Translations under genes and position numbers: made by a program
Shown here: positions 38,801-49,624 of the stretch, piece after piece
Numbering within the stretch: position 1 is the stretch's first letter
How the letters are laid out: every line of letters begins with the position of its first letter
Notes under the pieces: generated by a model
Databases searched by the model: none
Told to the model about the DNA's origin: nothing
Seen by the model: the letters and a program-made list of their open reading frames with translations, nothing else
NCBI GenBank assembly: GCA_030848705.1
Contig: CM061242.1
Location: 130,148,757-130,212,756, forward strand
Direction of reading: 5' to 3'
DNA from: Heracleum sosnowskyi
Taxonomy: Eukaryota; Streptophyta; Magnoliopsida; Apiales; Apiaceae
DNA: 64,000 nt

Positions 38801-41800
38801 AATATTCTATATATTATTATCTATACTACTAGAGATCGAATTCTATCAACCACATATTATTATATTATGTTAAATTATATTTTATTTTATTTCAGTTGTC
38901 CAAACAATTATTGGATTTCTAATAGTATAATCTAACAATAAATTCATTCTATGCAAATAAGGTTATAAAGTTCATTAAATAATAAAAAAAATTATATAAC
39001 ATATAACTTTAACAAAAAATTAGTAACAATTTGATAATATAAGATAACTTTTTAAAAAATTTAGGCTGGTGCTTTGCACGAGAAACCGGGTTGAAGGGTG
39101 GGGACTAGGGAGATACTATAAATACAAAACAAATAGTACTGATTGAGAAACCACAAAAGCTACAATTCAATCTCTATGCATCTTCATTCTTCCAACACAA
39201 TATGTCGGATACTAGATAATTTAAAAATCACATCAAATGAAGTTCTTAATTAAATCAGGCGTCAGCCTCAGGACAGTTATTGACCCGTTGGTAAAGGGAA
39301 TCAGAAGAGTATGGATAAATTTTTTTATTTGAAGGAAGAACAGATAGTGGAGCACCGAGCACACACTACAAAATTACATTTAATCAATCTGATGTATTAT
39401 CTGAATGCTCAGTATATAATATGAAACCTTCATTTTAACTAAATGCCTCATCAACATGTGCTTAGGTAGATTACTGGGATTCCCTTAACAATAGATGATA
39501 TCTAAAACAAAAATATGTACTTGGGAAGGAGTTTCTGTGTGTGGTTATTTCAAACATACATCCCGTCAGAGTGGCATATCTTTTATGCTGTTGAGGGACT
39601 TGCACCTTTTAATCGACTTTTCTTTCAAAAATAAACACAAATTGAAGATAAAGGATGATATCCTTAATCATGTTGCAACTACATAAAATCACACATGTTT
39701 AGTCATTTGGTCAATGTCAAATACCTCATGATATGTTCGTGGAGAATCGACAACCATGCATTTTACCTGGAAAACGTTAAACCAAAGCACACCATAAGAC
39801 AACTCAATAAACAACTTGTTGAAATAAAATGCTGTAAAAAACCTTCTTATTATACAATATGACTACAGCAGATACTGCAAAAGGCTGTATAAGTGATGAA
39901 GAACAATTAACCTTCTCATTAAAATAATCCTGGACAACAGACAGTGTTTGACCCAACGCCTTGTGCAACAGGACAGGAATAGCCCCTTCCACACCTTCAT
40001 CTGCTGCAAGAGCTGCAGATTTTGCATGTTCAATAATAGCCTTCCAAGTTGAAAGCAAGCCTTCCAAATCTTTTTGCAATTCCTCCAGTGAATGACCAGC
40101 GGCAACAGTTCTTACAGTCAGACCATAACCTTTAGGCTGCAGAGTTTTTGCTATGACTCTTAAGCGTGTACGCTCCACACCAGATAATTTTTTAGAAACT
40201 CCAATGCTATTGCTTCGAGTAATCAAAACCTGCAAGACACTTAGTCAAAACAAAGTCAATAAAGAGCTAACAAAAGAAACCGACACCGACAAGAATAGAG
40301 CATATACTAGGAATAAAGGAAAAGAATACATAGTAAGACTTACCCAAAACCTGCTCCTTAGCTTTGGATAAGCTGTCACTGTGGGGCCTTTCGTACCCAA
40401 TCCCTCTTTGACAACTTGAACGATTATTTTGGTGCCTCTGCGAACTGGGTCCCACTTACCTATATGTGTTTGTAAATCTTTTTGATCTTCCAAATCCTGG
40501 AGATTAGGAGGAAATCCCAAGTCAGTCAAAGGAAGTTTTCCTGTCATCTGACTTTCTATGTGGTGCCCTTCTCCAGCAAACTGATCTAAAGATGTCTTGG
40601 ACTCGACCTCATTCCCATGACCAGGTACACTTCCATTAACATTGTCTCTAAAATCTTCCATCACATCAAAGTCATCCTCAATTTCATGCTCCCCAAAATC
40701 ATCACGCATGTAATGTACAGAAATATCTTCAGTTTCATGCTCCTCAGGGTCATCAATGTCTTCGGCATCATCTAAATTCAGACTATTTTCAGTCATCTCT
40801 GGGTAATCTTTAAGATTTTTAAGATCAGATTTATCTTTTTCCTTTCTACCTCGGCGAAATGGTGGGAACACAAATGCCTCTCTGTAATGCTTTATATCCA
40901 TAAGGGAAGGTCGAGAACTCCCAATATCCACAAATGCCCCACCCATGTGAGGAACTAGTTTCGTAAGTACTCCTAAATATACACTATCGCAGTGCACATT
41001 ATCTTTTACAGGCTCAAGTAATAATTCAACCAAACTTCCATCCTCTAATACAGCAATTCTTTGCATGGTACATAAAGAAGAGTTGATCAATATAACTGTC
41101 GAAAAAGATTTCTGCATAGCTATGCTACTTTCTTCATTAGTTTCAGAAGAAGTGCTATCAAATACTGAACTCTCAGACTGATCTGCAGATCTTGTAGGTG
41201 CTTCCACTGCAGCACTTGAACCTTCATTCATACTAATGGCCTCTTCAGAGAACAGCTCTCCTGGGATTCCTTGTAACAAATTTTGGCATTCTGCATCTTT
41301 CGATTCATCTTTGATGGATTCTATATTCTTAGATGCATTACAAACCCCAATTGCAGCAGAAGGAAATGAAGAAGCAGGTTTGAAAAGCCAGGGCTCCTCA
41401 ACTGGGAATTCTTTTTCAGACAATGTACCATAAGAACTAGAGGTCTTATTTATATCATTAGCTTCGGATTCTGATTCATCCTCAATGGTGTAATTCTTTA
41501 AAAAATTCAATTCTAACAAGGCACTACAATGAAAATTCTCAATCTTGTCCTCATCTAGCATACCATTTGAAACCTCTGACTCTTCAACATAAAAAGAGAG
41601 TGAAGAATACTGGAGTAGCCAGGGTTCCTCTAATGGTTCTTCCCTCGTTAATATCACATTAGATATTGTACTTTTTCCAATATCAGGAGTTCTATTACGT
41701 AGGACAGATGTATCAGTGCCTGCCTCATCATTCAAACACAGGTTCTCGAACAAAGAGGCACCTGTAACGCATTCCTTACTCTTCTCTTCATCTGCAAATC

Positions 41801-42117
41801 ACTGGAAGTATTTGAGTGTTCAGCCACATATTAACATAATAGCTACATGGTCACTGAACCCTACAATATAAGTTAATACCTCTAGCTTGAGCAGACATGA
41901 TAGGTTGTCGGGAAAGCTGTGTATCCGTCATCCGTGGCCTTACTGTATGAGTAAGGTATGTCATCCATGAACGCCTCACAAATGGTCTTCTGTTGTGCTT
42001 GTGAAGTGGATGAACAGACAGAGAAATTTCAGGTCTTGGTCTTAAGAGAATGGCATATGAAGGCCTTGTATTCCCATAGATAAGATAACTGGATGTGAAA
42101 TTTAGAGTGCGAGATAA
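32857..42117 (-). CDS. RNE: Ribonuclease E/G-like protein, chloroplastic
   Basis: Minus-strand coding exons in order: 42117..41880, 41791..40344, 40229..39912, 39766..39725, 38434..38310, 37636..37489, 35630..35558, 35141..35029, 34822..34703, 34344..34189, 33033..32857; 2958 nt in phase. This plastid endonuclease processes polycistronic transcripts and is needed for chloroplast development. The first exon reads like a transit peptide. The large second exon has an acidic linker, then the S1-type RNA-binding region (ILINSSLCTMQRIAVLE, VYLGVLTKLVPHMGGAFVDI). Catalytic Asp residues are in SIDVNGG (exon 6) and VVDFIDM (exon 7), and CTCCHATG (exon 9) is the zinc-link motif. The carbohydrate-binding CBM20 domain of the Arabidopsis protein is not found. 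The start codon is unresolved: exon 1 is open from its acceptor, its first ATG is at 41964, and a GTAAGT donor at 42587 suggests an upstream exon. Confidence 0.93.
33226..33250. repeat. Microsatellite (AC)n in an RNE intron
   Basis: About a dozen AC units, interrupted by one G, in the last intron of the RNase E/G-like gene. Other simple repeats in introns of this gene are AC/AT near 34650, AGAG near 35530 and TA near 38650. Confidence 0.8.
35812..36118. mobile_element. MITE in an RNE intron
   Basis: The left end TTTATTTGGTTGGAGTGAAT and the right end, read in reverse complement, CTCGTTTGGTTGGGGAGAAT, are imperfect inverted repeats of about 25 bp bounding 300 bp of non-coding sequence. The superfamily and target duplication are not resolved. 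Confidence 0.5.
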
Positions 42118-43316
42118 CTGTTACAACCAAAAACATGAAAAATTAGCAAAGAATATACTAAACGTGGAATTCATATATATTGGTTGTATACAAGTGAGCA
42201 TGAACCTTAAATTGATTGGTAGAAAACTTAGTGTGTCCAGCAGGAGTCATGAAAAAAATCATGTGCAAGGTTTAGCATCTATTGAGTTGAATCCTGTGGT
42301 TGAAGATATTAATGTGTCTGAGTCCAGCAGGCAATACGAATTCGTATATTAATCCTCTGTGAGACATACACCATGAGAATTAACATTTGCAGAATTAAAA
42401 AAGCAAAAAAAAAGCAGTATCACAAATGAGCAGTAACAAAAATGACAATCCAAAATCTAAAATTAAGAAAATTGGTCGCAGGCATTGCATTTGAAAGTAG
42501 GCTTGTTGAAGCAAATGACAGATAAAGGCCAAAATTAAAGCAAAAAATGAAAAAGCAAAGCAAGAGATAATTAAATAGAGCAATACTTACTGATAACAAA
42601 TGTGAATCTTACCCCAGGGGGGGGGGGGGGGGTCTTGTTTCTTAATTACTTGAGCAGCAGCAGCTATACTACTACTACCTACACCTCCTCAACAATATAC
42701 CTAACGTTTTCCACCAAGATAAGGACGACGAAGAGGAATGCACCCAGGGACATTTTCGTCTTTCCCCAAAATACCTCATGTATTGTTTTCACCTTTTATT
42801 CCGATTAATTTGCCTAATTTCTCGACCATTAGAACGTCTCCATCTACGCTATATCTTACGCTAAAAGTCTAAAAAAAGATATGTTGGTTTTTACTTTTTC
42901 AAAATAAGTATCTTGTTTGGCATATAATAAGATATAAATAGAATATGAAGAGAATACATTTGTTTTTGGTGTAAAAATTACACCAAATGTACTTTTGACA
43001 CCAAATTTGGTGTTACGCTATTCATTTGGTGTAATTTCTACACTATTATAGTGTTGCATTGGAGTGAATTTTACACCAAAAGTTACACCATTTTGGTGTT
43101 ATAGTGTTGCATTGGAGTTGCTCTTAATAGGGTCTAAAGAGACTCTTATAGCATTCTCTTGTAGCATTTTCAATAGGGGTGTCTGGTGTCAAATCTTATA
43201 TGGCATGACATTTTTGGGTGCAGGGATTATTTAGCCACTTTACATGGAGTGTCAATTATTGAACTTGAAGGGTGCTACTCTTAAGTTCGTCTAAATCCGC
43301 TTAATTGTCAGTGAAT
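42118..43316. other. 5' region of the RNase E/G-like gene, with a G16 run and a decayed MITE
   Basis: On the minus strand a good donor (A|GTAAGTATT at about 42587) follows a probable 5' UTR exon in the 42590..42800 region. That exon contains a run of 16 G (plus strand, 42617..42632). At about 43030..43130 GTGTTGCATTGGAGT occurs twice about 55 bp apart, and ATTGGAGTTGCTCTT resembles a Harbinger-type MITE end. The plus-strand frame 42095..42352 is unrecognised. Confidence 0.4.
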
Positions 43317-43476
43317 TGATAATTTTCATCATTATAGCATAACAGAATGAACAATATGAACAGAAGCAGAAGAAGAGAAAAGATGTGTTTCTGATTGATA
43401 TAAAAATTACATCAACAATGTGTAACTCTTACCTATATACTAATCTCTAACTAACTTTCTATACTTACACCTTTCA
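43317..43476 (-). repeat. 3' LTR of the split copia relic
   Basis: It begins TGATAATTTTCATCAT and ends CACCTTTCA on the plus strand. It is about 90 percent alike to 48998..49167 apart from the indel. The gag frame runs directly into it. Confidence 0.8.
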
Positions 43477-43781
43477 GCTTCATCAAGAATTGCAACAACC
43501 TATGATGTTGATGCTTTTGCTGTACTTTCATACTCAGATTACATGTGCAATTATTGCAAGTACATTGATGCATTGGATCAGCATCATCCAGATTATCCCA
43601 CAGAGTGTTAATAGTAGTATAGAATTCAGAAACACTTTGTTTTCCTTGGGAAATTTCTGCCAATTTCTGTTATAGAGAATACGCTTTTGTCATTGACACA
43701 AATCCAAATCGATCTTCAAGATCTTTCCATATTTCTCTAGCAGTCTTAAAAAACAGAACACTCTGACTACTAGAAATCTGT

Positions 43782-43915
43782 TAATAGACATCACACCTTT
43801 AACATCAGTCTGTAATGCACTGATGTCTTTTGTGTTTTAAGACATCGCTTGCAATAAAACCGATGTCTTTATGTTTTAAGACATCGCTTTCAAGAAGAAC
43901 CGATGTCTTAAATAA
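43782..43915. repeat. Left subterminal repeats of the CACTA element
   Basis: About six copies of a degenerate 10-12 bp phrase, GACATCG or CGATGTCT with neighbours, in alternating orientation. Confidence 0.75.
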
Positions 43916-44167
43916 GCTAAAAAAAATAAAAAATTCCCGCGCGTACCCCAAATAGTTTCCCCCTTAGAATCTTTCCCCCCTTAGGCGATTTTTTGTTTCC
44001 CCCCAATTTATTAAAATGTTTCCCCTAAATCAACAATTCAACACTCATCTCTCATCTCTCTCTCTCAACACTCATCTCTCTCCCATTCACCCGCTCCTCT
44101 CCTCCGATTGTAGTCCGAGTAAGCTCCGATTGAGCTTCATTTCTTTCACCCACGCTTCATTTCGTTT

Positions 44168-44172
44168 ACCCA

Positions 44173-44226
<54 letters not shown>
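44168..44226. repeat. (CT)n(CA)n microsatellite
   Basis: A TC run passes directly into a CA run inside the CACTA element, in what looks like a captured 5' UTR/promoter-like, pyrimidine-rich stretch starting near 44030. The 113-codon frame over it is low complexity. Confidence 0.85.
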
Positions 44227-44842
44227 TCGCTCATCTATCTCCACAAACACTCTCCTCCGATTACAAGCTCCGATTGTATGTACTCTCCTCTGATTTTGTA
44301 AATTTCAAGCACCGATTAAACTTTTCTCCTACTCGAATTACAAGCTCCGATTGGTAATTTTCTCTGATTGTGAATTTTTAGGGTTTTTTAATTTTACATA
44401 TGATTAGATTTGGGTCTTTCATATGTAAGTGTCATAGTTCGATTTAATAAGAAATTTGTGTATGTTATCTATGTGTATGTTATGACAACTAGTTGGGGAA
44501 TACTGTACCTATTAAAAGTGGTATATTATATATGTGTATGTTATATAATTTTTAATCATTTACACTTGAATATATGGATTTAATTTTTTTTACGATGTTG
44601 TTAAAGTTAGAGACTGAGTAATTCCTTATGTATATATTTAAACTAATCTTATAATGATTCTTATGTATAAAGTTTCGTAAAAAGAAGGAATTGGTGATTT
44701 TCAGGGCCTGGATGATCATCAATAGGGTTCGGAGAAGCAGAGGAGTTGGTGATTACATTATTGGTCAATATTCATATATAACTTTAATATATGAATTTAT
44801 ATTGTTGGTGGTTTATTAATCATTATCTGGGTTTTGATACAG

Positions 44843-45416
44843 ATTGCATCTGTCATGACTGTGTGGAATCAGTTACATCCTGAATATGCTACTAACTTGT
44901 GGAATGAAGCATTGAACAAGCGACTTGGTATAGAGGTATTAAAAACTTTTGTGTAACTATTTACTAATGCATATGATGTTATCTTATTTACATTGTTGGT
45001 TTGATGTGTGTTTCATCCAGGGACTTGGCCTTTCTGAAGTTCTTGTAGAAGTTGAAAGACGTGGATCATCTTTTGGTGAATTGCTGGAAATTCCTGAACA
45101 AGATGACTGGACATGCAGCGATGGGAAATCTGCTTCATGCATTGCTTATGTTCTCAGAGTGTACAAGGAAGCAGGACTCTTTGGTTCAATATCAGACTCA
45201 ATCCAAATACCTGAATTCACAGTGAGTTTGTCTTTAGAATTTGTTATGGTCTGATCTTGTTTTGTCTTTAGAATTTATTATGGCCTGATCTTGTTTTGTC
45301 TTTATGGTCTGATCCAGGGACTTGGCCTCTGGTTCATAGTTTTTTTAGACGTAAAACGATTTGCTTATCTTGTTAACTTGTGCAGAGAGGATATTCTTTT
45401 AATCTGTGGAGTTGAT
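44843..45416 (+). pseudogene. Captured fragment of a plant-specific conserved gene (At4g27020/At5g54870-like)
   Basis: Exon-like pieces 44843..44935 (VWNQLHPEYATNLWNEALNK), 45021..45221 (GLGLSEVLVEVERRGSSFGE, PEQDDWTCSDGKSASCIAYV) and about 45386..45416 (RGYSFNLWS then a stop) have AG/GT borders. I recall this text from a family of about 550 aa plant proteins sometimes labelled inositol-trisphosphate 5-phosphatase without clear support. Only the middle part is here, ending in a stop, and the N- and C-terminal parts are missing. The identification is from memory. Confidence 0.6.
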
Positions 45417-46046
45417 TGATCCAAGCACGATCAGATAAAGACTTCTTGTCATTTTGCAAAAGACATTGCTATATGTTTGAAAATGTTTGAAACTTTGAAT
45501 ATGGTAAGTAAACTTTTTTCTGCTTCTGTAAAAGTTTTGACTTAATTTGAAAAGGTCAGATATTGCTATATGTTTGAATATGTTTGTCAGGCTAAATTTG
45601 CACTTGAGTAAACTTGTTTCGTAATTTAATTATTCAGTGATTTTGGCACTAGAATGATGGATATGATGTGCGACTCCAATGTCGACTGTGATGATTTTGG
45701 CATTTTACAGTATGTAGGTTTTTCCCCCTTTTCTTCTTTCCCTCTTTTCATGAATAATATTAAGAAGGAGAATATAATTGTAACAATGTAGATAGAGAAT
45801 ACCTTTAAAATGATAAAAAAGAAAAAAAAAAGGCTGGGCTTGCCGAATGGGAACTGCTATGATTGGTAAATTTGAGTATGATAAGTGGACTATGTGTAAA
45901 TACATGTACAGGTCGTTGGAGCAGAAATTAGGGCTTGTGCATTTTCTATCGCCTAAATAAGCATGCAGCCTCGTGCATCTGACGTATTAAATTTCAACTG
46001 TCTGAACTATATGCCTAAAAGCTTTTATGGTTTAACTTTTGACTAG

Positions 46047-46426
46047 TTTGTGAATAAATTGCGGTATGCAAAAGAAGGGGCTAGGGATATAATGGACAGA
46101 ACATGTGCGGACTTACCATGGCAAGTGTGGCTTGAAGTTGATGGGCAGGACATTCAGATTCCAAAGGTACATCAAATAGTAATTAATTATATAATAAGAA
46201 CTTTTCCCTTCATATACTTTTCAAATGTAGTTGCTTAACATTTTTGTGTGTGCTTTTTCAGGATGCGGAAGGTTTAATTGTGCTCAATATTGGCAGTTAT
46301 ATGGGAGGTGTAGATCTTTGGCAAAATGATTATGAGCATGATGATCAATTTAGTCATCAGTATATGCATGATAAAATGCTAGAGGTTGTATGCATATCTG
46401 GAGCATGGCATCTTGGCCAACTTAAG
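46047..46426 (+). pseudogene. Captured fragment of a plant diacylglycerol kinase
   Basis: Two exon-like pieces, 46047..46166 (NKLRYAKEGARDIMDRTCAD, LPWQVWLEVDGQDIQIPK) and 46262..46426 (DAEGLIVLNIGSYMGGVDLW, MHDKMLEVVCISGAWHLGQL), match the accessory domain of plant diacylglycerol kinases of the DGK3-7 type. Intron borders GTACAT/TTTTCAG are intact and both pieces are open. The catalytic GGDGT domain and the C-terminus are absent, so this is a captured segment with its intron, consistent with DNA-level capture. Confidence 0.8.
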
Positions 46427-46965
46427 GTATCGATTCTGTTTCATTTGCCAGTTAGTTTGTAGGCTAAGTTGTTGATTTATTGGGCGTAAATTAATGTGCC
46501 AACTGTTGAATCTGTATTACTTAAAACATTATGAAAAATATTTGTAACAATATTTTTCTGGGTTAGCACTTATCCATCACTTTTCTGGAAGTAATATCTG
46601 ACCATCATATATAGTTGGACACTCATTTGCATAGAACCGAAGAAAGACGTAAAAAAGGAAACAAACCAAAAGTAAAACGTGTATTTTAAGGCTTAGTAAT
46701 TTTGTAATTTATTATGAAAACTAGTTTTTGTTCTACTTCTTGTTACAATTTTATGGTTTCAAGGTTTTACTTTATCAATCAGTTGTTCTATGTAATTGTC
46801 TTGCTGTTGATCTCACTCTTATGTCTTCACTTGCAAAGGAGGATATACAATCAGTAGTGTAGTAGTGATCTATTGCTTTACGAAAAATGTAGTAGGCTTT
46901 GCTGATGCTTTTTAATACTAGGTATTCTTATTGTTAAGTGGTCTCAATAGCTATTTTTTTCTCAG

Positions 46966-47750
46966 GTAAGATTTCTTTTGAGATCTGGAAGAGAGTGTGA
47001 GTCTTCAGTATCGGATTCAGAACGATATGGAAGTGCTCGTTTAGATAATTTTGCAGCAGGACTTGAATTAGTTGGTCAGAAGGTAGTGACATCTGCAATC
47101 TATTTTATGAATAAAGTCCAGCATATCCTGGTTCTGTTTTTTACCTGTTAAATTGTGTATTGTTTTGGGATGCCATAAATTTGACTTGGAAAAACCTACG
47201 AATCTTGGTGTGTTAAAATGGTATTTATGTATGTATTAAATCGGTAATCGTTGGTGGGAACTTCATGATTCTCTGGCCCTTTATAGACGTGTTAGTGATT
47301 TTGCTTACTTTCTTTGGCTTTTGGCCAATCAAGGCCTTCTTTATTCATAGCAGCTTTCTCCATTTCAGAATTTCCTATATCATATAGATGATTGCTGCTA
47401 GGATTTTCATGATTAACCATCAAGAGAACACATAGACACTTACACGATACTTGTCATGTTATTATGTTTCTACTATATGAAGTGTTTTTATTTATTTGCA
47501 GGGGCTTGTGGCTATGAAGAATTTCTGAGGCAGCTATGGTAAATACAGTGCAGGGCTAACTAGTAAGTTGTTCAATGATGGAGCTCAAGTTGGGTGTCTT
47601 GTTAGTGGCATTGTTCAGGATGTTGACGAAGGTAACAAGAGCTGCTCAGAGAACTTCAGGTCAAGTTTGAGTGGGTACATCAAAGGGATTGTAAATGCAT
47701 TTACTAGAGTTGTAATGTACAACTTTTCCATTTACCGATTTAAAGTGTAG
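46966..47750 (+). pseudogene. Third captured fragment, family not recognised
   Basis: Exon-like pieces at about 46966..47083 (SVSDSERYGSARLDNFAAGL) and 47502..47750 (SAGLTSKLFNDGAQVGCLVS, then GIVQDVDEGNKSC in a shifted frame) have plausible AG and GT borders, and the second contains an early stop. Codon-like composition suggests former coding sequence. It does not continue the diacylglycerol kinase text, so it may be a third donor gene. Confidence 0.4.
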
Positions 47751-47869
47751 TCATTGATGTATATACTGAATATTTTTTGATAATGATAATCGAGTTGTGG
47801 TTATTTTGATGCCTTATTTGATTTTTGATAATGACTGTAGTACTATCCATGATGTATATGCCTCAGACA

Positions 47870-48350
47870 TCGGCTTTAAAAACAAGTAACAAATGTAATA
47901 GATGTCTTCAACATCATCCAAAACTGATGTCTATTGCTACATTATACATCAGTTTGAAACTGATGTTAATAATCTCTTAGACATCGTCTAAAACCGATGT
48001 CTAATGTTACATTATACATCAGTTTCATAATGTCAACTGATGTTTAAATTAGATTAGACATCAATTTTTTCAAAAAAACTGATGTATATGTCGAAATAAT
48101 CTACGTCTGTCATAGGTTAAATAACATCTAATACCAGCAATATGACGATTAAAAAGTTAACCTCATGTAGTTGAACCAAGAAGAATGGACATAAACATCG
48201 GAAATTTATTGAAAACTGATGTGTAAAATGATATTAGACATCGGCTGAAAACTGATGTCTAAAGTTTGGACATTAGACATCACCGACAAAGACATCGCAC
48301 CAGATTGTTCAAAGACATCGGTCAGAAACCGATGTCTAATGCAGTTTTTC
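47870..48350. repeat. Right subterminal repeats of the CACTA element
   Basis: A dense array of ACATCGGTTTT, AAACTGATGT and AAACCGATGTCTAA phrases, often as adjacent inverted pairs (AGACATCGTCTAAAACCGATG). Well over a dozen copies make it longer than the left array. Confidence 0.75.
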
Positions 48351-48984
48351 TAGTAGTGTGCAATGTTTTCATCTAGATTAAACAAGATCCAAGAAGTTAC
48401 TGGAGAATTACATCTTTCCCAAGAAGGAAAATCAACAGAACTAGATTCAGGCATTACAATTATTCCATTCACAAAGTTTAACTTGTTCTTTGCATAAAGT
48501 GTAAGCATCATTGAACGCTTCCAATTAGCATAGTTAGTTCCATTCAATTTTAATGAAGCCAACTGATTAGTCATTGCATCGGAAGAATGGATGTAATATA
48601 CACTCGATGGATCTTGATTAGTATTCAAAGTAGTATTTGCAGTGTCCGACATGTTTATGAACGTGATTCAAGCACAAAACTTAATCAATACTCTCAATTG
48701 TTCGGATAAATTTCAATTTTAGATCTAGATTTGACCAATGACATCACAATGATCAACAAAATAACCGTTCTTCAGAGAAATCTTATCAGAAATATACTCT
48801 AGATTTAAGAAACAATCAGACAAATATCAATTTTCGAAGAAGCAAAACGCAATCGGATGTATGGAGATGAAACAAGAAAAACACCTGGATCGTAGCTTGA
48901 AATCAAAGAGAAAAGAACAAATCAACGCACAAAGAAATTATCGTCGTGTTATTACGCCATGAATGCATTCAACCAAACTCAACA

Positions 48985-48997
48985 GGCTCTGATACCA
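48985..48997 (-). other. Primer-binding site (initiator tRNA-Met) of the split copia relic
   Basis: On the minus strand TGGTATCAGAGCC directly follows the LTR end. This complements the 3' end of plant initiator tRNA-Met, the usual Ty1-copia primer. Confidence 0.85.
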
Positions 48998-49167
48998 TGA
49001 TAATTTTCATCATTGTAGCATAACAGAATGAACAATATGTACTGAACTGAACAGAAGCAGAATAAGAGAAAAGATGTGTTTCTGATTGATACAAAAATTA
49101 CATCTACAATGTGTAACTCTTACCTATATACTAATCTCTAACTAACTTTCTATACTTACACCTTTCT
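48998..49167 (-). repeat. 5' LTR of the split copia relic
   Basis: Second copy of the short LTR, starting TGATAATTTTCATCAT and ending near ACACCTTTCT, where the last base differs from the other copy. Beyond it part of the LTR text (CTAACTAACTTT) recurs, so the exact outer end is uncertain. Confidence 0.75.
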
Positions 49168-49619
49168 ATCTCTATATTCTATAACTAACTTTGCCAGCTC
49201 ACGTTAGTGATGTATTTACAGAATTATAAAGAATGCTTAAATCAACTAATGTGTCATTATTCTGAGATGCTACATAATTCTGAGCTAGTAGAGCTTAAGC
49301 TTGGTGCTGTACATTGTTATTCTCAATATGAATTTTCTCAAAATTAGATGTTTTTGGTCAGTCAAGCACCTAAATGTCGATTAATAGGCCACCTAAATAT
49401 ACCAACTTTAATACCTTGTTATCTTTGCAATACAAAAACTTTTATTATTATTAAATATTAATATTTATAGAACAAGATTATGTTTCAGAAAAGTTTTTAT
49501 AGTGATTAACATTATTGTATAATATTAATTACATAATTATATTTGTTTTTTTAATTTATAAATAAGATAAAATAGATAATAAGTAAATACTTAATAATAA
49601 TTATTCAAAAAATGTATCA
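49168..49619. other. AT-rich spacer between two retroelements
   Basis: No gene or repeat structure recognised. The last five bases, with 49620..49624, give the AATAC target site of the neighbouring element. Confidence 0.4.
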
Positions 49620-49624
49620 AATAC

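Larger units (their letters stand above)
43765..48358. mobile_element. CACTA (En/Spm) element carrying captured host gene fragments, 4594 bp
   Basis: The right end is CTAGTAGTG, that is CACTACTAGAAAAACTG on the other strand; the left end is GACTACTAGAAATCTG, the same tip with its first C changed to G. Both subterminal zones (43782..43915 and 47870..48350) are filled with GACATCGGTTT/AAACCGATGTC phrases in both orientations, as in CACTA transposase-binding regions. No transposase is seen. The interior holds exon-like fragments of at least two host genes in the plus direction with splice-like borders. A 3 bp target duplication is not evident (left TCT, right TGC). Confidence 0.8.
43477..48652 (-). 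pseudogene. Copia gag fragment interrupted by the CACTA element
   Basis: The first part, 48652 down to 48359, begins MSDTANTTLNTNQDPSSVYY and has the UBN2-type gag phrases LNGTNYANWKRSMMLTLYAK and DENIA. The rest resumes at 43764 with SVLFFKTAREIWKDLEDRFG and continues, with a frame change near 43675, through a Cys-rich stretch to 43477, where the frame enters the LTR. The zinc knuckle and everything downstream are missing. The transposon lies between Ala of DENIA and the Ser-Val of SVLFF. Confidence 0.8.
43317..49167 (-). mobile_element. Short-LTR copia-type retrotransposon relic, split by a CACTA element
   Basis: Similar LTRs lie at 43317..43476 (160 bp) and 48998..49167 (170 bp); the right one has a 10 bp insertion. 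On the minus strand each ends in CA next to internal sequence. A primer-binding site adjoins the right LTR, so the element reads right to left. Only a gag fragment remains inside; no protease, integrase or reverse transcriptase is present, so the interior was deleted or the element was always non-autonomous. A 5 bp target duplication was not found. Confidence 0.75.

Noticed and set aside
42095..42352. Plus-strand 85-codon frame overlapping the RNE 5' exon
   Set aside because: It overlaps the transit-peptide exon on the other strand, and no family is recognised; too weak to call.
44016..44357. 113-codon frame in the CACTA element
   Set aside because: It runs through a CT/CA microsatellite and is low complexity.
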